Source: Psilocybe azurescens
Lineage: Eukaryota; Basidiomycota; Agaricomycetes; Agaricales; Agrocybaceae
Direction: 5' to 3'
DNA: 64,000 bases
Assembly: GCA_023853785.1 (NCBI GenBank)
Contig: JAJIRX010000779.1
Span: forward strand, 372,001-436,000
Both the position numbers and the translations under genes were made by a program. Shown here in pieces: positions 25,984 through 37,842 of the stretch (positions are counted from its first letter, which is position 1; the number at the start of each line of letters is the position of its first letter). The notes below the pieces were generated by a model. That model searched no databases and was not told the DNA's origin. It worked only from the letters and a program-made list of their open reading frames with translations.

Positions 25984-27691
25984 TCACCCTCTAATCTATA
26001 GAATTGTCTTTCTTTGTAGGTCAGTCCACCTGATCCTGACGCTTATGATGTCTTGTATTCTAATATCGCTATCTTTCCAGTTTTACCGTCTGTATAACCA
26101 TGTCACGATATGAACAACCACCAATAACCGCTGGTCGCGTCCAACCATGAAAACAAGAATAAGACTTCTCTCGAACTCTATCTCCACTATCGCTCAATTA
26201 CTGGCCAATGCAATAGAGTGGAGGGGTGCATTTTAACTTACCGATTATACCTCAACCACCTTGCACATACCCCACCCACATGAAGAAAAACAGCGACTCG
26301 CGTCCTTTCCTTTCCAGGATTCACCATCCCTTGTCTCAATACTTAATATACCCTCATTCGCACCCTCGCCCGTTCTTATTCTCTTTATCGCTGTTTGGGC
26401 AGTTATTGATTTTGGACTATTTTGGAACCCCTTCGATTTATCTCTTTCTCTTTCTCTGGATCGTTCTTGGGCGCTATTATCTTTTTCTGTATCGTTCGAC
26501 CAAGCCCTGATTGGGCACAGTTTAAATCATAAGAAAGACACGAATCTTTGACGGATCTTCATTTCATTTCTTTGCAAGATCTTGGATAAGGATGCGAGCC
26601 TACCAATCACGATGATATGGTCATCTTCGACCTGCTACATAGCAGATGCATTTTGAGTTTTAGGCATTGAATGACGTCCGCCGCCCAGATGACAGGGGTA
26701 CGAGTACAAACCGCATTAGGCTCACCATTGTTATGTTTTTAATTTTATCTCCCTCCTACGCACCAACTCTCAACTTCAGATCGGTTTCGACGTCTATTTA
26801 CAAGACCTACAAGACATCTATTCGTACCTACATACAACATGGCATGACACAGAGGCATGAGCGATGCATACTCTGGCATGTCTGGCCCCCGTTTAATTGG
26901 CGCAACCGCGTAATCCGTATGGCTATCCTGGCTGTATGATTTCAGTTCTAACCTCGTGTACGGTGGTATCGTGGCAGCATGTACTTGTTTTAATTCCAAG
27001 CTTTGAAAAACGCAACAATGGTACCAGTGTCCTTTCCGAGAACCGAGACTAGAGGCAATGCAAGCAAGAAATGACGGTCTCATCTAAACGCTCATGATCA
27101 TGCCCTCACGCCCATATATATATGTATGATCGTGTGAAGCGAAAAGGCAAATGAAACAACTTAATGAAGGTCCAGAAATATCGATTATGAGAGCAAAAAC
27201 AAACGTCCACAGATGGCCATACTCAGGTTTGTACTTGGATGCATGGTCCAGGGTTTGCAATTGGGTTGGGTGAATATGTATTGAAATAAATGCAATGGAG
27301 AGCAAAGTGAACTAGGACAGGACAAACAGTGCAACGCCCGAACGGACGAACGACGACAACAAAAACCAGTAGCGTAGCGGAAGAGGGAGCGGGAGGTGGT
27401 GTGTGGGGTACAACATTAGAGAGAGTAGAGTAGAGAAAAAATTCAAGTGCATGTGAAGGAAAGGAAGAATAGGAGTATAAAAGGGATAGCTTTTGGTGTC
27501 GCTGCCGATGCTCGAAAGAAGCGCAAAAGTGTTTTTAAAAAATTGAAGAAAAAAGAAAAAAGAAAAAATGGGGGGTGTTATGAAAGGGTGAAAAAGAACT
27601 CGCGAAGAAGAGGAACAGTTAACAACTCGCTCCAAAACCATCGAACCATCATGAAGAAAAATGAAAAAAAAACAGTTCCATCGTCAAACCA
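25984..27691. other. Convergent intergenic stretch, 1.7 kb, no gene seen
   Basis: It lies between the 3' ends of the MAP kinase and NTF2-RRM genes. It has CT-rich low-complexity sequence at 26380-26470 and A-rich sequence at 27425-27680. Open frames in it are hydrophobic or low-complexity and show no family features. Confidence 0.55.
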
Positions 27692-29638
27692 TCATCGCAG
27701 TCGATCTCCAACCTTCATCGTCATCAAGCCTGAGTTGAGCTTACTTGGGGGTGCTAGCACCACCCCTGCCGCCCTTCCTCCTCCTCGTCCGCGGCCTCCA
27801 CCAGGTGCACCCCGTCCATCACCGTTAACAGCCGAAGGTGCGCCTCCACGGGGCCGGCTCACGGGCCTGTCGCCGCGCTCCTTCTTCGTCTCCACGGATA
27901 TCCTGAGCTGGCCGGCCTCGCCTCCGACGTCGATCCAGATACCACCCTCGCCACCTTGATGTTGAGTCAAAGACGCAATGATGGCGCGTTTCGCGGACTC
28001 GACGCTCTGGAACTCGATGAATGCACAGGCTTTGGCACGGACGATCTCGAGCTCTTTGATGGGCCCGAAACGTGATGAGAGGGTTGTCTGCAGAGCAGTC
28101 TGTGAGACAGGCTCAGTAACACCCTAAAGTGAAGAAATTTAATTAGGAAAATATGTTCAATATTGACGAAAGAGAGCTTACCTTGACAAAGCATTGGGCA
28201 GTGTTCACGCTCTGGACAGCGACGTAGGCAGGGTGATCTTGACGTCCGTTAGCCTGCTGGGCACCTTGTTGCTGGCCCTGGGGGCGTTGGGCAGGAGGAG
28301 CCGCGGGTGCGGATGTCTGTGCAACAGGGGCGCTAGCAGCTGGGCTGGAGAGTGTCTCGGTCGTTCCGCGCGATTCCTGCGCGACCGCAGCACCCCATTT
28401 CTTGGGGTTCGAGGCAGCGAGGGAAGCCCATGATCTTGGGGCAGCAGGTGCAGCGGGTTGAGGAGCAGGAGCAGCGGTGGCAGGTACAGGTCGGACGGGT
28501 TGAATGGGGGCGGCAGCTGGGGCAGGAGCGGCAGCGGCGACGGCGGGTGGAGACGCAGGTGCGGGTGTTGGGGCGGGCGAAGGTTCAGCAGCGGCAACTG
28601 GCGCGGCCTTTTCGGGTTCGGGAGTGTGGATGCCATTGGGCTGAGCAGCAGGGGTGGATGCTTGTGGTTGCTGTTCCTCGGGTGCGGGGGTAGGAGTTTG
28701 TATGATGGGGGCTCTGCGATGACTTCGGCGGGGGTGGCTTCCTCGACTGGGGCAGGTTCAGCAGGGGTAGGCTCGACGGCAGCAACCGGGGGAGGAGTAG
28801 GCTCACGAGCAGGCTCGTGAACAGGCTCCGGGGCAACAGCAGGCTGAGTGAGTGCGGCAGGCTCAGGTGCAGCCTCGGCACCTTCAGCAGTCTCGCTTAG
28901 GTCGTCGCCCTCGACGGTCTCTTCCTTTAGGAATCGAAAGATATCATTGAGAACGAAGTAACCGTTGGGTTGTTCGGCGAGGAAGAAGGTTTGAACAAAT
29001 TTGCGCCATGGGTCTGCGTGGTTGGACATTTCACCAATAACCTGGATTATAATTCCGCCATTGGCAGAAGACTGAGCGTCCACGGAGTGGATGAAGACTT
29101 TACAGTCTTCAAAGCCGATGGAGGTGATTTTGTTATGAATTTCCTGGACAAAAAGTGTCAATATTGCTGGCACGTCATCACAAAGACACATTCAAAATGA
29201 AAAGAAGGATTGAAACACGGGATAAAGGTGGTGAAAGACAGATAAAAAAACGAAAATGATATGTATAATGACGAGCCAGATCAGCGATATGGTGTGAGTG
29301 GCGGCAGGTGTGGCAAAGACCGTATGACGATCCATGCGGCACCCATTTCATTCCACCCCACATCAAGACATGCTTGTCAAAGGCTATCGAATGACCGGAA
29401 GAGAACTTAAAGTTTATTATAGATAGGGAGAAGTACAGACCTGTTGGCCAAAGCATGGCTTCATGTCCTCTCCCTCGGTGCCGTGGATGAAGGTAGAGTT
29501 CTTGTTGTAAAAACAGTGGAGACGATGGGGTTCTTTATTGACGAAGGTGTAATACTGAGGTACGAATTGCCACCCGACTTCAGAGGGGACGACATTGGAG
29601 TGCTGCGAGGAAGTAGTGTTGGGTGTTGAAGAGGACAT
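27692..29638 (-). CDS. NTF2-RRM protein (G3BP/Bre5-like)
   Basis: G3BP-type proteins bind RNA, help form stress granules, and in yeast (Bre5) act as deubiquitinase cofactor. Exons are 29441-29638, 28182-29143 and 27692-28123. An NTF2-like domain opens the protein (FVPQYYTFVNKEPHRLHCFY, FGQQEIHNKITSIGF, SSANGGIIIQVIGEMS). A long Pro/Ala/Glu-rich linker follows, then a short RRM (YVAVQSVNTAQCFVKGV, RFGPIKELEIV, ACAFIEFQSVESAKRAI) and a Gly/Arg-rich tail (GRGRGGGRA). The first intron is long (297 nt). In the linker the G5 run at 28707-28711 needs one more base; otherwise the RRM is out of frame with the NTF2 domain. Corrected, the sum is 1593 nt, 530 residues. Confidence 0.88.
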
Positions 29639-30689
29639 GATGGTGACTAGATAAAGTTGAGTAGACGCGCGTCAGATATTGGAATTGCTATGAGGTTTAT
29701 CTTGAAAGAGCGGAGTAACATACAGAGAAGAATTAAGATGAAAACTGAAAAGAAAAGGACTCTAAAAGAGAAAATCCAAGGAAATTGAGTGGAGAGGTGT
29801 GGGGAGAGTGTCAACGACGACAAGCAACAGTCAACTTGAAAAAATATTTCGCAATCCTCTTCGGTTATTGCCGAACTACCCTTCCCACTTATTTAGGCAG
29901 TCCGACTCGATTCCTCAAGTCAACTCAAGTGTACCTGGCTTTCACATATTATGCATCACTGCCTGTCGACATTTTCTGTTCAACCCTTTTCGAGCTCTAC
30001 TACTTACTTAGCTCACGTCATACTATCTGCGGCATCGTAAGTTGCATTTCGCCGTCTGGTTCTATACTACTTCGCGTCATTGCTTTCATTTCTCGTTTAC
30101 TAGTCTCTGAATCTTTGACTACTTATAGCAATGTCGAATCAATTAGATATGTGAACGAAAGGCTATGTGTGACTAATAGGCTCAATGACCAGTTTCTCGA
30201 TTCGCCTTGGGTGCTACATAGCCTCCTTCTTTGCCCAGTGCGTGTACTCCCACCTACTAGTAGTCTTGTGAACAAGAGATCAAAACGCGGCCTACAAAAG
30301 GGCTGTACAGTGTACTGCATGTCCATTGTTGATCCATTGCGTTGCTTGGGACTGTAAAATGAGATGTGGTAGTAGTCGCGCTACATATGTCAGAGAACCA
30401 GGGTACCATATCTGACCAACATTCTCCCAGTACTTCACTGTAATATTTTGGAGGGTATGTATATTTTTTGATATCGTTGGCAATAGTAGAGGTCTTGTAG
30501 CTGTTTTAGAAGTGCAAGATAAATGTTGCTTGGGCCTGACTTGAGCCCCCTAAAGATATGTTCCCCGGGCCGCATACCATTACTGCTTTCGTAAAAGTTA
30601 TCAACTAACGAGCGTTCGCAGCATTTGCATTTCACTGACTCCACATTTCTTATCCATAACCACTACATTGATCTACATCCCTGGTCAAA
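29639..30689. other. Divergent promoter region, about 1.05 kb
   Basis: It separates the starts of the NTF2-RRM gene (minus) and Het-C (plus). A 190-codon frame at 29785-30357 (plus) has no recognisable domain and overlaps the expected 5' leader of the minus gene, so I do not call it. Confidence 0.5.
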
Positions 30690-33600
30690 ATGGCCAGCAA
30701 CAATCCCCCATTCTTGCTAATTCTTTTGTTATCTTCGCCTTCTGTCTCTCTAACAATGGTGTTTATGCGTTCGGAGCGGGAAACATCCCATCGTACGCCC
30801 GCGATCCTTGCACTGACCTCAATATGGATACTGATCTGCCTCCGTTTCCGCAGCTTTGCATACATGGAAGGGAGGGCATTCAGACATGGAGACATTGTGC
30901 GAGAGCGCTCACGATTTTTTCGATGTAATCCATCTCTGACGATTAGATCTCCATCTTCCGACTTGCTTTAGGAAGATATCCTTTCCGAACTCGTTAAGCG
31001 GGGCGCAGGCGGCGGCTTCGCGCTCGCCAGCTTCGATTTCCAAGGGCAAGAAATTCAATGGACTCGATGTTAAGCGAGTGTACTTTGGGTGAGTTGCCGT
31101 CTGTAATCTAGCCGATCGCACGATTGACGATGAAGCGCGACATCGCGGCATATTTTAGTAATTGGCTGCGCGATTATAGTCAAGCAGTGGACATCGCATC
31201 GTTGAAGAAGCTTCAGCTCCAGGTGAGAGACTAGAGTGTATTTGCCATAACGATCTCATGTTGACGTCGAGCCCATGTTATTTTAGACCATCATCAACCT
31301 CTGCATGGCCTTGGGTTTCTTGGTATACATCTTAGTCCTGAGCCCCCATTTTGTGAAATTAACGCATATATTAGGCTCATGGATACGCGACTCACGAATT
31401 TGAGGTTACTGAGGAACGTTTGGGTGTATACCTTCCGGTATGTCTTTTCTTGCGTCATTACAATACCTACCATCACTGAAGTATTTCTGTCATAGACTGA
31501 ACATATTGACAACCCAAAAGGTTACGGAGCAGGCGAGGATGCCAGGCAATATCACCCTAAGCTACGTGGTCCTGTGAATGTGCGTGATCGTGATACTTAA
31601 CCTGCGCGAGTTTCTTTTCTCATTATCTCTCCAGCCTCAAGAGCTTGAAGTAGATCCCAGGACTGGAATGAAGAACTACATTGCCAACGGTGAAGTTATG
31701 AGCTGGATCAAGTAGTTTGAAGTACACTGATAATGTGCGCATTTCAGAACAAGGCCCTTGGGACACATCCAAAGCTCTTGTCCGACGCACCCTCGAGCAA
31801 TGTATCCATAGAGGCAGACAGAACCGTGCAACTGGTGATAAAGCAGACGAATACGAAGCCTTCCGATTGCTTGGTCAGGCTGTACGCATTTCGTTCTCCT
31901 CGATCTACGTCGACCGCTTTGTACTTACTGCTGCACCAACAGCTCCATACTCTGGAAGACTACTCTGCGCATTCCAACTTTTGCGAGCTTGCACTCGTGT
32001 CCATGGGACATGAGCAAGTCTTCGTGCATGTCGGTGACCAAGTTCGCATCCAGGCACCTAATGGCAAACGGGTCGCCCCTATCGTGACCGGTTCCTTCGG
32101 TTCAAGCGATTTCATTCATTCCTTACTTGGCGGTACGCTAAATCAACCTTCTTTTCTATAAACTATGTCTGACTCGCGAATGTATTCATTTCATTCTTAG
32201 AGGCCACCGATCATCTCGTAAGTGCCGGTCTATTGAAAGTTTGAATGAATTGCGTTCCCCGACAAGTCAATACTGATCCGCTTGGCATCTATTCTTGCTT
32301 CCTCAAATAGAGCTCCGTAAGCGTTTATCTTTATCCACAATACACCGACGCCACTAAGCTTTCCCTTTACATTCGCCAACTCTCTTTGATAGGCATCTGT
32401 GACCGATTTGAACAAGGAACTAGACAAAGCTCGCACGAAATCTCTCTCGCAGACCCGTGGACCAGGAGGGCCGACGCTGAACCCTGCTGATGCTCTTCGC
32501 GAGCTGTTCTTCACCCTCCCTGGAGGTGCTGGAGGAGATATGAGCCGTGATTTGGATAACATCGAGAGAATCAGAGCGGGTCCGGCCGCCGGTGGTAAAA
32601 ACCCTGATCAAATGAGTCCGCAGGAGCTGCATGCTGTGCTTTGGCAGGTTTTGACGTTCAGAGACTCGGGTGAGTTTCGATATTGTTTAGTTTATTTCTA
32701 GGGGTTTGGGTTAATGGGTTCTGGTTATGCAGTTGTTAAGAAGATCTCTAAGACAATTGGTCAGCTTTTCCAATACTTTATATGAGATGGATGACTCAAA
32801 TTCATTGTTTCTCGTAGAGAAAATCCCGGGTCTTGGTCCGTTAATTGAGAAACTCATGGATTCTATTTCAGGTGAGAGGCAAGCTAGAGTGTAACTGGAC
32901 TACAGCTAATCGATCCATGGGTTGCAGTATTCGTTTTCACTACTTTGGAAGTGAATATATGCGCACCTTCGATCCTCTAAAGACATCATGCTGACATTTT
33001 TCTATTCGTTTAGCCGTTCTTAAAACCTATCTTAAAGACAGCTACCTCAGGACTACAGACCGTGTCCGGTGAAGTTATCGATAACCATGATCAATACGAA
33101 GTGTTCAACGATCCTCGCGCTGTAAGTTTTTATGAGAATTATATTTTTATAAAACATTTATTAACTCATATTTAGTCTGACCCAACGCATTCCTTTTTGA
33201 GTAAAGATCACTTCGTGCGTTATTCATGTCAGTATGAAATGGATGAATACTGATTAGGATTGAAATAGAATCTCATTCTCAATGAACCCGCTGGGAAAAT
33301 TGCCAGGATCATTGTCGTATGTTGCATCCAATGTAGTCCCATAATTCACACCCACAATTTTCTTTATTCCATTACAGGGTCACAGTGTCAAACTGATCAG
33401 CGCGGCATGGGATGACACTTCGAAGGATGTTCATCAAATCACTGAAGACATTCTCCAATGCCTGTAAGTCAACTAAACCATACATCTAATTCCACAGCTC
33501 TAACATGAATCAATCTGGCAGATTCCACCCTGACTTCCACAATAACAACTCGCAGATCCAGAGAGAGATGATGCAATGCATGAAAGACTGGATCTCTAAA

Positions 33601-34436
33601 GTCCCGAACCAACACTCTACCATCCAGCGTCTTTCAAAGGATTCTGTTCGCAACCACCAGAACATCCGTCTTGCGGGAGAAGGCGGTGCTCCGGAGTCGC
33701 AGGGCTCGTTTGCTGAAGGCCAGGCGCACCAGTTCCAGCAGACGTTGGCGGGATATGCATCGAACGTACCGGGTGTAGCTCAGGCGCAGAGTATTTTCGG
33801 AAGCGGTAGCGGACAGAAGAGGGAGACGCCTGGGTCGGGCTTCCCTGGAGCTGGAGCTGGGTACGGGCAAGGACCCCCTCCTGGAGGACAGTCAACTTCG
33901 TATTACGGCGGAGGCGCACCTCCTGCACCTGGTGGATACGGCGCGCCCTCTGGGCCACCACATTCATCGTATGGAGGACAGGCACCTGCGCCCCCGTCTC
34001 ATGGACCTCCTCAGCCTCAGCACGGAGGATACGCACCGTCGTATACGCCGTCTTACGGCCAGGACACGTCGTTCCCTTCTGCTGGCCCTTCTTTCCCAGA
34101 CGGCGCGGGTGGTGGGGTGGCGCACCTTCCTTCCCGGGCGCAGCACCCTCCTTCCCTGGTGCGACGCCTGGCTTCCCCGGCGCTGAGCAGCACCACCATC
34201 ACGGCCATCACGAACACCATCACGAACACCACCAGGGACATGGCGGTCCAAGCGGATATGGTCCTGGAGGAGGAGGTCCTGGATTCCCTGGAGGTCCTGA
34301 AGGGTTCGGAGCGCCGCCTGAGCCTGGTGCGTATGGGTTCCCTGGTGCCGATCCGTATCAGGGGAATTCGGCGCCACCGCAGTTCCCTGGAGGAAGCAAT
34401 CCTTACTATGGAGGAGGTGGTCCTGGTGGGTGGTAA
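30690..34436 (+). CDS. Het-C heterokaryon-incompatibility-type protein
   Basis: Het-C is a secretory-pathway glycine-rich protein; in Neurospora allelic differences at het-c contribute to non-self recognition. Twenty-one exons: 30690-30792, 30854-30896, 30972-31088, 31159-31222, 31287-31322, 31375-31437, 31496-31579, 31635-31689, 31748-31881, 31943-32132, 32201-32217, 32311-32316, 32393-32669, 32733-32759, 32818-32871, 32928-32950, 33014-33121, 33176-33214, 33269-33316, 33378-33463, 33522-34436. Family blocks are FGAGNIPSF, VYFGNWLRDYSQAVD, NPKGYGAGEDARQYHP, GMKNYIAN, HTLEDYSAHSNFCELAL and GSSDFIHSLLG. A signal-like N terminus leads in; the tail is Gly/Pro/Tyr-rich with a His cluster. Exon 12 is 6 nt. 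Three homopolymer indels (C5 30705-30709, a G run at 31000-31003 or 31044-31046, G4 34114-34117) must be corrected; then 2490 nt, 829 residues. Confidence 0.9.
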
Positions 34437-35705
34437 ATGCCTTTCAGGGAAACGCTTAAGAGAAACGAGAACAACGGACGATAACCCTGGACGATTCATT
34501 GCGAACTTGTTGTACTTAGTACGATGTCATCGAGGCATACGGCCCATAAGTTTGTTGCTTGCCTCGTGTGTATGTTACTTGTTTTTTTGCCCAATTTTCC
34601 ATTTGTGATTGTTATGTTTCCCTTTGACTTGTGCGCAGATCCCAGACTTATGCATGTGATAAAAAACGTCAACGGTAAGTAAAGCACGTCAAAAATTTAA
34701 CCCACGCGTTGGAGCACCGAAGTATATACTCGAGTCGAGACATGTACATGTCGGAAACTTTAAAGGTTTAAGAAGAATCTATTTTTGGGAGCCAAGGGTT
34801 CCTCGAGCCTCGTGGTGATAACAGGGGCACAAAGTGAGCTGTAAATAGACGCCGGTGATGATAGGGCACCGCGATCCTCCGCGATCCGGATGCTAGTTCG
34901 CAATGTTTTTTTGGATGACTGGATTAAGACTGGGTCGTTGATGTGGAGGTGTGATCACGTCCGATCGTTGTATAAACGAACTTAGATGTCGTCGCTGCCG
35001 AACGGTCAACTTGAGGTGGCTTCTCTTCAAATGACCTGGGTGACGAGATCGGGGCTAGAGAGCCGACTAGGTAGTACGTCTTGTCTTGGAGTCATGGAGA
35101 ATGGTGTCAATGATCATCATGACTCACGTCTTTGTGACGTGGGGCGTCACTAGAACTTTGGCCAGTGGATGGTGCAGTAACAGTTCCCAATGAAACAATT
35201 GTGTAGTGTTGCATAGCAAAAAGCAAAGCAAGGTTCGATAGCATTAGCAAAAGTGGAGTAGTGTATGATACGATTGCTTTACGATGTAGTAGAGGATCTA
35301 CTAGAGTAATAAATACGTGGAGGGGTTGATTTTAAATACACGGAAGGTTGAAAGTGAATGTGATTGTCGATGGATTTTTGGATATCATGGTGAAGATGAT
35401 GCAGATGATGATGATGTTACAAACAAGTTACAGGCGTAAAGCAGGACTTCGTTGTTATGAAGTCGAAAGAGATGATTTATGTGTGGTTCCAGACCATTCC
35501 CCGGTCAATATGATGAAGAAGGATGGAAAGATGAAGGATAACCGAATATGGAAGAATGAGTGGATATTGTTACAGATTGTGCCAAGAAAGTCCGTGAAAA
35601 CTTGAAAGCATGCTAAAGAACGGGGTTTTTGTATGTTTTTTTTGACGAGTGCAAGAAAGTTGGGTCGGTGAGAGGAAGGAAGTTCGGTTCGGGGACTGTT
35701 AAGAT
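34437..35705. other. Convergent intergenic stretch, 1.3 kb
   Basis: It lies between the 3' ends of Het-C and the small minus-strand gene. I see no supported gene; an 85-codon frame at 35348-35605 is purine-rich low complexity. Confidence 0.55.
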
Positions 35706-36342
35706 CTAGTCGTCGCCCCTTTTGATGATGGTCATGAGACCTGGTATGCCTTTGGCCTTGTCTAGTGCTACAGGTCGTCGTGGATCCGGCACAGAAGACT
35801 TGACTGCATCTGCTATATATCGCACCTGTAGGGAGCATGTGAGTTGCAATAAAATTGACGCCAGTATTGAAAAGACGTACCCGGACTTTATAGGCACCGT
35901 TATGCATTGGCTTGGGACCTGAGATGGTGCATTCCCATCTACATGGCGCAGGTTAGCAAAACTAAAGTGGTGAGACATGTGTAGTGAAAACGCACGATTC
36001 ATTAATTAGGCCATTCGCGCCGAATAACTCTACGTGCTCCACGAGCGCCGACCTTGTGGCTCGCAATAGGAGGGCGACATTGACGCCACCCATACAGACG
36101 AAATGGTCGACGTACTCGACTGGGAGCTTGTCGTGGCCTATACACGCTTCGGTCATGGAGGGTTGTGTCTTTGGCTCTCCCGAGATAATTACGGTGTTGT
36201 GTCTCCCTAGAGCACTTTCCTCGAGGCGCTTGATACGGATGAAGAGATTCGCGACGCCAGCCATGCCGAGGCGGGACCTTTTCGAGGGCGATGTGGGGGA
36301 CGGGGGCAGGGAGAAGGACGTGCGCGTTGGTGAGCGGAGCAT
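35706..36342 (-). CDS. Small conserved hypothetical protein, 174 residues
   Basis: Three exons (35996-36342, 35881-35938, 35706-35825) sum to 525 nt. The start used is the Met before LRSPTRTSF; an in-frame Met 29 codons upstream (36429) is possible. After a Ser/Pro-rich start the protein has AGVANLFIRIKRLEESALG, then YVDHFVCMGGVNVALLLRAT, GANGLINESWECTISGPK, PMHNGAYKVRVRYIADAV and DPRRPVALDKAKGIPGLM. The splicing was fixed by phase: reading through the last intron keeps a frame open but gives an implausible hydrophobic insert. I do not recognise a function. It looks globular and soluble. It shares a divergent promoter region with RPB10. Confidence 0.72.
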
Positions 36343-36429
36343 AGTGCTGGGGTAGGGTAAGTCAATCGAGGAAGGATTAGGCTGATGGATAGGGAGAATT
36401 GTATTTATATGTTGCTGGAACGTGTACAA

Positions 36430-37289
36430 AGGTCCAAAACGGAGCTAATTTTGATGAGCGGAGTTTTTATTGTCGTTTCTATAAACGGATTAGGCTTCTC
36501 TTTGGTTCAGGACATCTCTTAGTACCGAACCACCCGTGTCACTGTTCAATTTCAAGAGAAGGTTCTGCGTCGTCAATGGAGATTTGCAGAGGATCTTCAA
36601 GGGAGCTCGACAGGAGTGGGTGGCTTTGGGATAGTGCCTTGTCCCCTATGCCTCGCTTAGATCCACGTCCACATGTAACATTCGACTTAGAACGACAAAT
36701 ATGGAAATGGAAAACTTTTGTAGGTCCAGTGGTTCGTTCGTGGCATTCTCAGCAACATTTCCGGTAACGGGTCGGCGAACAAAGTTTTTGGGGGTAATCG
36801 ATAAGAACGTTTCTCATGCCTAGATACAACCCAAAGCTTCCTCCATATTCCTGGTCAGCGCGAGCCTGTCCCCAGCGGGCTCGACAGAAGATAGTTACTT
36901 GTATGTTGGCTGTTTTTCTGGCGCTCGCGAAGTCGGTGCCCAGCGTATTTATCGAGCTATTTAACGCTCGCGATGTTCTTGGCAGGGTATTGCTGGGTAT
37001 CGATGAAAGAAGATGATGCCCCACCTGAGAAAACAAAACCACACGCTTTGTAATTGGGTTGATTCCCAGAGAAAAAGTTCATAATCTTCGCTTTAGTCGT
37101 AAGGTGCAAAAATGGGGTTCGTATTTAGTTCAGGATGGTTGACGATGGGCGCCCGACCCGGCGATCTAGAAGTAAATCTTGAGAAGAATCGGCGAAAAGA
37201 AAACGGAGATCAAATGATTTCATGATTGGTTCCGGAGCAGCTGAGAGCTGACTAATCAACATCATTCTCTCCTCCCAACCACCACGAAA
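36430..37289. other. Divergent promoter region, about 0.9 kb
   Basis: No supported gene. It should hold the promoters of the small minus-strand gene and of RPB10. Confidence 0.5.
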
Positions 37290-37695
<406 letters not shown>

Positions 37696-37696
<1 letters not shown>

Positions 37697-37842
37697 TGCA
37701 CTTAGCAACATTTAACCACTCAACCCACGACCTTTATACCTTATGGGCAGCACGGACACGTTCGAAGCGTGGCCTCGAGGATTACGAAGAAAAAATTGTG
37801 TCCGCGTTCCAGACACCACCACCACCACAAATGACACCATAG
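37696..37842 (+). CDS. Candidate 48-residue ORF overlapping the RPB10 stop
   Basis: The RPB10 stop and this start share the sequence TAATG, so the ATG begins on the last base of TAA. The frame stays open for 48 codons to TAG at 37840-37842 and is unspliced. The product is charged and amphipathic in the middle (LYTLWAARTRSKRGLEDYEEK) and Pro-rich at the end (TPPPPQMTP). I do not recognise it. The overlap is the arrangement expected for termination-reinitiation on a two-gene transcript, which is known from some Agaricomycetes. It may equally be chance 3' UTR sequence. Confidence 0.4.

Noticed and set aside
26226..26551. Two hydrophobic plus-strand frames after the MAP kinase
   Set aside because: They arise from CT-rich low-complexity DNA and show no start context, splicing or family support.
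27447..28820. Plus-strand Pro/Arg/Gly-rich frames
   Set aside because: They are the reverse strand of the NTF2-RRM linker and RGG tail; low complexity explains the open frames.
29785..30357. 190-codon open frame on the plus strand
   Set aside because: It has no recognisable domain, lies in the promoter region between two divergent genes and has biased, unstructured composition.
30690..31088. Het-C as a pseudogene
   Set aside because: Two frameshifts lie near the start, but both fall in homopolymers, the other 18 exons phase perfectly and similar errors hit essential genes.
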